DNA of 5,306 bases from the NCBI GenBank assembly GCA_002414205.1, contig DHYQ01000091.1:3773-9078 (forward strand), in the 5' to 3' direction. Both the position numbers and the translations under genes were made by a program. The notes under the pieces are model-generated. The model saw only the letters and a program-made list of their open reading frames with translations, was not told where the DNA came from and searched no databases. This DNA is from Gallionellaceae bacterium UBA5126 (GTDB lineage Bacteria; Pseudomonadota; Gammaproteobacteria; Burkholderiales; Gallionellaceae). Below are positions 1-4,509 of this stretch, one piece after another. The stretch's first letter is position 1; every line of letters starts with the position of its first letter.

Positions 1-4
1 GCTA

Positions 5-75
5 GGGTGGGGGTAGAAATTTTGCCCTTCAACGCTTCTACCCCCATCCCCACCTTCCCCCTGCAAGGGGGAAGG
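5..75. repeat. GC-rich double palindrome (intergenic repeat)
   Basis: Two adjacent inverted repeats. The outer one pairs 8-18 with 36-46 perfectly over 11 bp (TGGGGGTAGAA and its complement) and extends to 5-49 with one G-T wobble. The second pairs 53-62 with 66-75 as a perfect 10-bp stem (CCTTCCCCCT / AGGGGGAAGG) around the loop GCA. Neither is followed by a T-run, so they do not look like terminators. The G-run/C-run style with a TGCAA centre resembles dispersed intergenic repeats common in betaproteobacterial genomes, but copy number cannot be judged from one copy. No gene is visible in 1-185. Confidence 0.6.
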
Positions 76-116
76 AGTTTGTGCAGGAATCTAGGCAAGC
101 CCAGACAAGTCAAAAC

Positions 117-149
117 AAAAAACGCCCGGTCATCCGCCGGGCGTTTTTT
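117..149 (-). terminator. Rho-independent terminator of queD (bidirectional shape)
   Basis: A perfect 13-bp inverted repeat pairs 117-129 (AAAAAACGCCCGG) with 137-149 around a 7-base loop, TCATCCG. The A-run on the left side is a U-tract for minus-strand transcripts and the T-run on the right is one for plus-strand transcripts, so it can work in both directions. It lies 37 bases beyond the queD stop codon on the minus strand, the expected place for that gene's terminator. It could also stop a plus-strand transcript entering from the left. Confidence 0.9.
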
Positions 150-185
150 GTTGCCGCAGTCGCACAGCAGGTTTTACGGGGTTCG

Positions 186-629
186 CTACAAATTCCCGTA
201 ATCCGCCCAATTATTCGGCGTCTCATACAAGCGCACCCGCGCCAGCCGCAACTGGTTGCCGTAGGTGTCTTGGTAGGCGGGTTGCAAAATCTCGAATGCC
301 CGTTGCGCCAAATTTTCGGCGGTGGGGACGACATCCAAAATCACGGTTTTGTGGTTCGGCAGGGTGGCTAAAAAATCGCACACCACTTGGTCGCCGCGAT
401 ACGCCAAAAAGGCGTGATCCCAAACATCCACAATGTGCGTTTTGGCGATGTGTTTCACGTCGGAAAAATCCATCACCATCCCCTCCTCCGACGCCCCCGC
501 CACCCGCACCACCTCGCCGGACAAGGTAATTTCCAGTGCATAGCGATGCCCGTGCAAATGGCGGCATTGGCTGTTGTGATTGGGAATGCGGTGGCCCGCG
601 TCAAATTCCAGGCGACGAGTAATCTGCAT
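186..629 (-). CDS. queD: 6-carboxy-5,6,7,8-tetrahydropterin synthase QueD (147 aa)
   Basis: This cytoplasmic enzyme of the 6-pyruvoyl-tetrahydropterin synthase fold converts dihydroneopterin triphosphate to 6-carboxytetrahydropterin, an early step of queuosine (tRNA wobble base) synthesis. Visible residues are the zinc ligands H13 (in FDAGHR) and H26 and H28 in the CxxxHGH block, with C22 as the family's catalytic cysteine. D71-H72 in WDHAFL supply the rest of the catalytic set, PTAEN lies at 102-106, and E136 in LYET is the substrate-anchoring glutamate. At 147 residues it is longer than the roughly 120-residue E. coli enzyme, the extra length being internal. The frame stays open to 725, but the ATG at 629 gives the family's N-terminus (MQITRRLEFDAGH), and the upstream part would translate repeat DNA. 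Shine-Dalgarno pairing is weak. A perfect TATAAT lies 28 bases upstream of the start. No other queuosine gene is in the window. Confidence 0.93.
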   Translation of the reverse strand: MQITRRLEFDAGHRIPNHNSQCRHLHGHRYALEITLSGEVVRVAGASEEGMVMDFSDVKHIAKTHIVDVWDHAFLAYRGDQVVCDFLATLPNHKTVILDVVPTAENLAQRAFEILQPAYQDTYGNQLRLARVRLYETPNNWADYGNL

Positions 630-657
630 GATGGGAAAGCTCAAAAAAAGGCGGGCG

Positions 658-663
658 ATTATA
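658..663 (-). promoter_or_regulatory. Probable -10 box of the queD promoter
   Basis: The minus strand reads TATAAT here, which would put transcription start near 651 and give a leader of about 22 bases before the queD ATG at 629. At 17-bp spacing the -35 position (681-686, reading CACCCT) is poor and falls on the edge of the first palindromic repeat. The promoter may therefore depend on an activator or be weak. Confidence 0.5.
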
Positions 664-678
664 ACGGCTGCGGGCTGG

Positions 679-707
679 GTAGGGTGGATTCGCGCAGCAA
701 TCCACCG
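679..707. repeat. Palindromic intergenic repeat, family 1, copy A
   Basis: GGTGGATT (683-690) pairs perfectly with AATCCACC (699-706) around CGCGCAGC. The form GTAGGGTGGATT-core-AATCCACC resembles a repeat I recognise as widespread between genes in proteobacteria. An inverted, degenerate copy lies at 747-777. Confidence 0.65.
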
Positions 708-746
708 TTTCGCATTTGGCATCATCGCCAGTTTGGCGCAAAAACC

Positions 747-777
747 CGGTGGATGACCTGCGGCGAGTCCAGCCTAC
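747..777. repeat. Palindromic intergenic repeat, family 1, copy B (inverted)
   Basis: Read on the minus strand, this begins GTAGGCTGGACTCGCCGCAG and ends TCATCCACCG. It aligns end to end with copy A (679-707), with a few substitutions and a 2-base gap in the core. The two copies are in opposite orientation with 39 bases between them, so the region can fold back on itself. Confidence 0.55.
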
Positions 778-790
778 GAAGCATCGGTCG

Positions 791-817
791 CCCGTATGCA
801 GCGCAGCGGAATACGGG
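791..817. repeat. Palindromic intergenic repeat, family 2, copy C
   Basis: CCCGTAT (791-797) pairs perfectly with ATACGGG (811-817) around GCAGCGCAGCGGA. The core GCGCAGCGGAA (801-811) recurs inverted in copy D at 840-850. Confidence 0.6.
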
Positions 818-833
818 GGCGCACCGCAAAAAA

Positions 834-861
834 CCCGCCTTCCGCTGCGCGGCATGGCGGG
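834..861. repeat. Palindromic intergenic repeat, family 2, copy D (inverted)
   Basis: CCCGCC (834-839) pairs with GGCGGG (856-861) around a loop that contains TTCCGCTGCGC (840-850), the exact complement of the core in copy C. Both arms differ from those of copy C yet still pair, which suggests the hairpin itself is maintained. Confidence 0.55.
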
Positions 862-889
862 CGACCGGACATGGGGCGACCGGCGGCAC

Positions 890-918
890 TTGGCAAAGGG
901 ATGGCGGGCATGCAGAAT
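890..918 (+). promoter_or_regulatory. Candidate sigma-70 promoter for the DUF4139 gene
   Basis: TTGGCA (890-895, five of six to consensus) and CAGAAT (913-918, four of six) are separated by 17 bases. Start of transcription would be near 925, about 24 bases before the ATG at 949. It lies just downstream of the last palindromic repeat. This is the best pair I found in the region but it is not a strong match. Confidence 0.35.
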
Positions 919-948
919 GCGGCCTTTCCCGTTCTGTGGAGGTTCAGC

Positions 949-2370
949 ATGTTGCGCAAAGTGATTGTGACCAGCGTGTTGCTGGCTTGGCATGTCAGTG
1001 GCTGGAGTGACGAGGTTCGTAGCACCTTGCAGGAGCAGCAGCGGGTGGCGGTGACGATTTATAACAGCAATCTGGCGCTGGTGAAGGATCAGCGCAAGGT
1101 GCAGCTCAAGGGCGGCGATAATTTGCTGGCGTTCCGCGATGTCAGCGCGCAGATTCGCCCGGAGACGGCGTTGTTGCGCAGTTTGACCAGCCCCGGCAGT
1201 TTGCGCGTGGTGGAGCAGAATTTTGATTTTGATTTGCTGACGCCGCAGGCGCTGCTGGAAAAATATGTCGGCAAGACGGTGAGCGTGGTGCGCACGCATC
1301 CCACCAGCGGCGCGGAAAGCACGGAAAGCGCGCAGGTGTTGGCGGCCAATAGCGGCGTGGTGCTGCAAATCGGCAATCGCATCGAGACCGGCATGCCAGG
1401 GCGGTTGGTGTTTGGCGATGTGCCCGCCAATCTGCGCGACCGTCCGACGCTGGTGATGCAACTGGACAATCAGGGCGCAGCGCAGCAGGAGGTGGAGTTG
1501 AGCTATCTCACCGGCGGGCTCGGCTGGCGCGCCGATTATGTGGCGGAGTTGAGCGGCAATGACGACCGGCTGGATTTGTCCGGCTGGGTGACGCTGACCA
1601 ATACCAGCGGTGCGACGTATCGCAATGCCCGGCTGCAACTGGTGGCGGGGGATGTGAATCAGGTGCGGCATGATCGCCCCGCCCCTGCGCCGGTGATGGC
1701 CAAGGCCATGCGCGAAATGGCCGTGGCCGCTGCGCCGATGCGCGAAGAAGGCTTGCTGGAATATCACCTCTACACGCTGGATCACCCCACCACGGTGGCC
1801 GAGCACCAGACCAAGCAGGTGGCGCTGTTGTCGGCGGCGGGCGTGCCGGTGCGCAAGGAATTGCTGTTGCAGGGCAGCGAATACTATTACCAGAGCAGCT
1901 ACGGCGAGCTGGGGCAGAAGATGAAGCTGGGCGTGTTTGTGGAATTCAGCAATCAGGAAGCCAATCACCTCGGCATGCCGCTGCCCAAGGGTGTGGTGCG
2001 GGTGTATAAAAAAGACCGCAGCGGCAACGCGCAGTTTGTCGGCGAGGACAGCATCGACCACACCCCGCGCAATGAAAAAGTGCGCCTGAAACTGGGCGAG
2101 GCGTTTGACGTGACCGCAGACAAGAAGCAAAGCGATTTTCGGGTGATTGACCGCAAAGGAATTTACGAAAGCGCCTATGAAATTGTGCTGAAAAATGGCA
2201 AGAAGGAGCCGGTGACGGTGACGGTGAAAGAGCCGATTCCCGGCGACTGGAAGATGTTGAGCAGCTCGCACAAACACGAAAAAGCCGCCAGCAACACCGC
2301 CGTGTGGCAAATCAGCGTGCCTGCCGAAGGCCGGGTGATGTTGAGCTACCGGGTACAAAATAAATTCTGA
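949..2370 (+). CDS. Exported DUF4139 domain-containing protein (473 aa)
   Basis: The start at 949 is supported by TGGAGG at 937-942, six bases upstream, and by a signal peptide directly after it. That peptide has basic residues (MLRK), the hydrophobic run VIVTSVLLAWHV and likely cleavage after S20. An in-frame ATG at 796 would only add translated repeat DNA. Residues 30-165 form a beta-rich N-terminal part. The DUF4139 hallmark follows at about 185-221 (LSYLTGGLGWRADYVAEL, then LDLSGWVTLTNTSG) and continues as beta-strand-like sequence to the end (VTVKEPIPGDWKM at about 424-436). A linker at 243-268 is rich in Ala, Pro and Met. There is no cysteine and no later membrane helix, so a soluble periplasmic or surface protein is likely. 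The biochemical role of this family is not established. Some members are called mucoidy inhibitor-like, but that does not give this protein a function. The OsmC gene follows after 25 bases. Confidence 0.92.
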   Translation: MLRKVIVTSVLLAWHVSGWSDEVRSTLQEQQRVAVTIYNSNLALVKDQRKVQLKGGDNLLAFRDVSAQIRPETALLRSLTSPGSLRVVEQNFDFDLLTPQALLEKYVGKTVSVVRTHPTSGAESTESAQVLAANSGVVLQIGNRIETGMPGRLVFGDVPANLRDRPTLVMQLDNQGAAQQEVELSYLTGGLGWRADYVAELSGNDDRLDLSGWVTLTNTSGATYRNARLQLVAGDVNQVRHDRPAPAPVMAKAMREMAVAAAPMREEGLLEYHLYTLDHPTTVAEHQTKQVALLSAAGVPVRKELLLQGSEYYYQSSYGELGQKMKLGVFVEFSNQEANHLGMPLPKGVVRVYKKDRSGNAQFVGEDSIDHTPRNEKVRLKLGEAFDVTADKKQSDFRVIDRKGIYESAYEIVLKNGKKEPVTVTVKEPIPGDWKMLSSSHKHEKAASNTAVWQISVPAEGRVMLSYRVQNKF

Positions 2371-2395
2371 AACCTTTAAACCCTAAGGAAAAATA

Positions 2396-2818
2396 ATGAA
2401 AGCACGTGTGAAATGGTATGAAGGCATTGCCTTTGTGGGCGAAACTGACAGCGGCCACAGTGTTGTGATGGACGGTGCACCGGATTTTGGTGGACGCAAT
2501 TTAGGCCCACGCCCGATGGAAATGCTGTTGCTGGGGGCTGGTGGTTGCACCAGCATCGACATCATTTCCATGCTGCAAAAAAGTCGCCAGCGTGTCACCG
2601 ACTGCCATGTGGACATCAGCGCCGAGCGCGCGGAAGATCATCCCAAGGTGTTCACCAAGATACACATGCACTTTGTGGTCAAAGGCCATGCGCTGAAAGC
2701 CGAAGCCGTGGAACGCGCGGTGCGCTTGTCGGCGGAAAAATACTGCTCGGCGTCCATCATGCTGGGCGCCACCGCCGCCATGACGCATGATTTTGAAGTC
2801 GTGGAAGAAGCGTCCTGA
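2396..2818 (+). CDS. yhfA: OsmC family protein, YhfA-like (140 aa)
   Basis: This small cytoplasmic protein has the OsmC/Ohr fold. Members reduce organic hydroperoxides with a pair of cysteines, but for the YhfA branch the substrate is not settled. C51 (in GAGGCTSIDI) and C117 (in SAEKYCSAS) are the two conserved cysteines, and a third, C70, is extra. From memory the sequence closely follows E. coli YhfA: MKARVKW at the start, SPMEM-like RPMEM at 39-43, LQKSRQ at 60-65 and LSAEKYCS at 111-118. Its length is also typical. AAGGA at 2385-2389 sits six bases before the ATG. The gene starts 25 bases after the DUF4139 stop with no terminator between, so co-transcription is likely. I see no strong terminator after it. 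The general OsmC assignment is secure, and the exact subfamily a little less so. Confidence 0.94.
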   Translation: MKARVKWYEGIAFVGETDSGHSVVMDGAPDFGGRNLGPRPMEMLLLGAGGCTSIDIISMLQKSRQRVTDCHVDISAERAEDHPKVFTKIHMHFVVKGHALKAEAVERAVRLSAEKYCSASIMLGATAAMTHDFEVVEEAS

Positions 2819-2860
2819 TTGCCCCCCGGCGCCGACCCAACCGGGCCGCGTGTTCCAAAA

Positions 2861-2884
2861 TTGTCACAATCTGGGCGAATCTGG
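2861..2884 (+). promoter_or_regulatory. Candidate activator site upstream of the pilA sigma-54 promoter
   Basis: TTGTCACAA (2861-2869) is a 4-bp palindrome around C and contains a TGTC core like that reported for PilR sites. AATCTGG occurs at 2868-2874 and again at 2878-2884, exactly 10 bases apart, one helical turn. These lie about 105-128 bases before the predicted transcription start, where sigma-54 enhancer-binding proteins such as PilR usually bind. The position is suggestive and the motif match alone is weak. Confidence 0.3.
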
Positions 2885-2962
2885 TTCACATACCAAATTT
2901 GCCCATCGACGTTCAACGCGCTAAGCCATGCCGGGAGTGGGTTCTTCAGGCACATGAAAAGA

Positions 2963-2978
2963 TGGCATAAGCCTTGCT
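2963..2978 (+). promoter_or_regulatory. Sigma-54 (-24/-12) promoter of pilA
   Basis: TGGCATAAGCCTTGCT matches the sigma-54 consensus TGGCAYR-N4-TTGCW at every specified position, with the GG and GC dinucleotides at the right distance. Transcription would start near 2989, giving a leader of about 33 bases to the pilA ATG at 3022. RpoN and PilR-dependent transcription of major pilin genes is well established in Pseudomonas and relatives. No RpoN or PilR gene is in the window. Confidence 0.85.
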
Positions 2979-3021
2979 TAACCTGACGACGGCCAAAACG
3001 TCCGAGAAACAGGAGCGCAAC

Positions 3022-3519
3022 ATGAAAAAACAATACGGTTTTTCGCTAATTGAGTTAATGACCGTCACCGCCATTATCGGCATCCTGACAGCCATCGCCC
3101 TGCCGGCTTTTCAACGCTACATGGGGCGCGCACAGGTGAGTGAAGGGGTGGAGTTGCTGGATGCCTTGCGTCTGACCATGCAGGAAAACTATGACATGAA
3201 CGGCAGTTGGGATGTGCGGGCCATCAGTTCCGTGCTGAGTGGTCGCTATGTCTCTGCCATCACGGATCCCAACCCAACAATCGCTCCCGCAGTTGCCTCG
3301 CCGGGCACCACCAGTATTCAGGTACAGTTCCGCACCAGCAATGTCGCCCCGGAAATTTCCGGCAAATACATACACTACTACTTCAATACGCTGAATTACG
3401 CTTGGAGTTGCGCCAACGGTGACACGGCCAATCAGGGCACCACAGTCACGACCGCCACCGTTGCAGTCACCGGCAACAATGGGATTCCCCTCCCACTGCT
3501 CCCCAAGACCTGCCAATAA
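3022..3519 (+). CDS. pilA: Type IV pilin, PilA-like prepilin (165 aa)
   Basis: This is the structural subunit of a type IV pilus, made as a prepilin in the inner membrane and processed by prepilin peptidase. The short basic leader MKKQYG is cut before F7, leaving FSLIELM with the essential glutamate at mature position 5. A hydrophobic helix runs from about residue 7 to 30 ([17 protein letters not shown]), with the usual proline at its end. C130 (AWSC) and C164 (PKTCQ) probably form the C-terminal disulfide loop of 33 residues, rich in Thr and Gly. The ATG at 3022 is chosen because it gives the class III leader and has AGGAG at 3011-3015, six bases upstream. A TTG at 2974 in frame lies inside the promoter. 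The dedicated sigma-54 promoter and the length favour a major pilin over a minor one. The gene stands alone, with no pilin-assembly gene beside it. Confidence 0.95.
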   Translation: MKKQYGFSLIELMTVTAIIGILTAIALPAFQRYMGRAQVSEGVELLDALRLTMQENYDMNGSWDVRAISSVLSGRYVSAITDPNPTIAPAVASPGTTSIQVQFRTSNVAPEISGKYIHYYFNTLNYAWSCANGDTANQGTTVTTATVAVTGNNGIPLPLLPKTCQ

Positions 3520-3520
3520 A

Positions 3521-3540
3521 AAGCCCCCTGACGGGGGCTT
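3521..3540 (-). terminator. Terminator between converging pilA and grxD
   Basis: AAGCCCCC (3521-3528) pairs perfectly with GGGGGCTT (3533-3540) around TGAC, two bases past the pilA stop. On the minus strand the stem runs into TTTTTATT, a proper U-tract 17 bases beyond the grxD stop, so it is a good grxD terminator. On the plus strand only TT, then GTGACG, follows, so termination of pilA here should be weaker. Confidence 0.8.
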
Positions 3541-3557
3541 GTGACGCGTCTTGTGGC

Positions 3558-3878
3558 TTAGTCGTTCGTCAACCCAGCCAGCAGTTGCTTGAGTTCGCCG
3601 CTTTGATACATCTCGGTCATGATGTCCGAGCCGCCGATAAATTCGCCGCGAATGTACAACTGTGGAATGGTCGGCCAATTGGCATAGTCCTTGATGCCTT
3701 CACGAATCTCTGGATTTTGCAGCACATCCACGGCAAACACCTCCTTCACCCCCAACAGGCTGAGTATGCGTGCCGCGTTGCCGGAAAAACCACATTGCGG
3801 AAAACGCGGACTACCCTTCATGTACAGCACAACAGGGTGACTGGTAACTTGCTCATGTATCACATCTCGAATTTCCAT
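3558..3878 (-). CDS. grxD: Monothiol glutaredoxin, Grx4/GrxD family (106 aa)
   Basis: This cytoplasmic protein binds and delivers [2Fe-2S] clusters, usually as a glutathione-bridged dimer, often with BolA-type partners. The monothiol active site CGFS is at 29-32, preceded by the glutathione-contacting K21 in YMKGSP. WPTIPQ with its cis-proline is at 68-73 and GGSDI at 82-86, so all family signatures are present. At 106 residues it is slightly shorter than E. coli GrxD (115). The ATG at 3878 is chosen because CAGGA lies about seven bases upstream and because it gives the normal family start (MEIRDVIHEQV). An ATG at 3935 in the same frame would lie upstream of the promoter's -10 box. The gene has its own sigma-70 promoter and ends at a hairpin shared with the converging pilA. 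Confidence 0.97.
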   Translation of the reverse strand: MEIRDVIHEQVTSHPVVLYMKGSPRFPQCGFSGNAARILSLLGVKEVFAVDVLQNPEIREGIKDYANWPTIPQLYIRGEFIGGSDIMTEMYQSGELKQLLAGLTND

Positions 3879-3906
3879 GATTTTTTCCTGAGTAAAATGG
3901 TCGGCT

Positions 3907-3935
3907 ATTATAGAGTCATCTCCGACGCACCGCAA
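3907..3935 (-). promoter_or_regulatory. Sigma-70 promoter of grxD
   Basis: On the minus strand TTGCGG (3930-3935) and a perfect TATAAT (3907-3912) are separated by 17 bases. Transcription would start near 3900, about 22 bases before the grxD ATG. The -35 box begins only four bases after the stop codon of the upstream Mth938-family gene, so grxD can be expressed independently of that gene. Confidence 0.8.
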
Positions 3936-3939
3936 TTCC

Positions 3940-4308
3940 TCAGCACAGAATCGCCGCCACCACGCGCCGATCTTCCGCCGTCAAGATATTAAAGGTACGA
4001 CACACCGCCGCCGTATCCATAAACTCCACCGCAACACCGGCACTCAGCAGGTTACGATACAGCGATGGCGGGGAAAATTGCTGCCGCACCCCGGTACCCA
4101 ACAACAGCACTTCTGGCTGCAAAGCCAGAAAATAATCAAAATGTGCCTCACACAAATCGGCAAACACATGACAGCCCCAGTCCTGCCGCACGACATCCTC
4201 GTACACCACCGTCCCACTGCCAAACGGCACACGATTAATGATGACCTGCCCATCGGTATAGCCGGTAAACAATTTGCGCTCACCTTCTGTCAATAATTGC
4301 AACTTCAA
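3940..4308 (-). CDS. Mth938-like domain-containing protein (122 aa, TTG start)
   Basis: The protein belongs to the small Mth938/DUF498 family, whose mitochondrial relative NDUFAF3 assists assembly of respiratory complex I. The bacterial role is not established. Characteristic stretches are FTGYTDGQVIIN near the N-terminus, LLLGTGVRQQF in the middle, and FMDTAAVCRTFNIL followed by EDRRVVAAIL at the end, so it is full length. I choose the TTG at 4308 because GGAGGGG (4315-4321 on the minus strand) lies six bases upstream and because MKLQLLTEGERKLFTGY matches the usual family start. The in-frame ATG at 4323 would add five residues, has no Shine-Dalgarno sequence and itself overlaps the ribosome-binding site. 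The gene is codirectional with grxD, 61 bases upstream of it, and divergent from guaB. Confidence 0.9.
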   Translation of the reverse strand: MKLQLLTEGERKLFTGYTDGQVIINRVPFGSGTVVYEDVVRQDWGCHVFADLCEAHFDYFLALQPEVLLLGTGVRQQFSPPSLYRNLLSAGVAVEFMDTAAVCRTFNILTAEDRRVVAAILC

Positions 4309-4314
4309 AATCAG

Positions 4315-4321
4315 CCCCTCC
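4315..4321 (-). promoter_or_regulatory. Ribosome-binding site that decides the TTG start
   Basis: GGAGGGG on the minus strand is the strongest Shine-Dalgarno sequence on this strand of the window. It lies six bases before TTG at 4306-4308, and the ATG at 4321-4323 overlaps its first base, so the ATG could not use it. Confidence 0.7.
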
Positions 4322-4339
4322 ATTGAAAATCAGCGCCGC

Positions 4340-4345
4340 ATTCTA
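4340..4345 (-). promoter_or_regulatory. Candidate -10 box of the Mth938-family gene
   Basis: TAGAAT on the minus strand is five of six to TATAAT and would place transcription start near 4333, about 25 bases before the TTG start. I see no good -35 box (GTCGAA at 17-bp spacing). If correct, the alternative ATG at 4323 would have a leader of only about 10 bases, which also favours the TTG. Confidence 0.3.
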
Positions 4346-4455
4346 TGCCAAAAATCCCCCCTTTCGACGACAGCCACCCCCCCAAAAAATACAACCCACT
4401 GATTGTGTGAACTATTTTTTAGCACAGGGCGCGCAAAAATTATCGCCGTGGGCAA

Positions 4456-4484
4456 TTTACCTCATCCGTCTGGATGCGTATAAT
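4456..4484 (+). promoter_or_regulatory. Sigma-70 promoter of guaB
   Basis: TTTACC (4456-4461) and a perfect TATAAT (4479-4484) are separated by 17 bases. Transcription would start near 4491, giving a short leader of about 19 bases before the guaB ATG at 4510. Confidence 0.75.
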
Positions 4485-4509
4485 CCGCGCTTTGCCGAGG
4501 ACGTTCACC

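Noticed and set aside
630..725. N-terminal extension of QueD to the ATG at 725
   Set aside because: It would cross the TATAAT box and repeat A, and it is not part of the family's N-terminus.
796..948. N-terminal extension of the DUF4139 protein from the ATG at 796
   Set aside because: The extension translates repeats C and D and would bury the signal peptide. The ATG at 949 has a good ribosome-binding site.
601..2358. A 585-residue open frame on the minus strand, opposite the DUF4139 gene
   Set aside because: It is very rich in His, Gln, Ala and Arg with no recognisable domain, as expected for the complement of GC-rich codons. The plus-strand gene has a signal peptide, ribosome-binding site and family motifs.
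2825..2845. Hairpin CCCGG / CCGGG after the OsmC gene as a terminator
   Set aside because: The stem is only 5 bp with an 11-base loop and no T-run follows, so I do not call a terminator.
3055..3678. A 207-residue open frame on the minus strand across pilA and the start of the grxD region
   Set aside because: It overlaps the pilin gene and the 3' part of grxD in another frame, crosses the terminator hairpin, and has no recognisable motifs.
4356..4389. C-run and A-run tracts between the Mth938-family gene and guaB as a phase-variable repeat
   Set aside because: The runs are six or seven bases (C at 4356-4361 and 4377-4383, A at 4384-4389) and lie outside coding sequence. They are too short to suggest slippage control without population data.
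4431..4446. PurR-like operator upstream of guaB
   Set aside because: GCGCAAAAATTATCGC matches about 11 of 16 bases of an E. coli PurR box as I recall it, but the central CG and symmetry are lost. PurR control is also not expected in betaproteobacteria.
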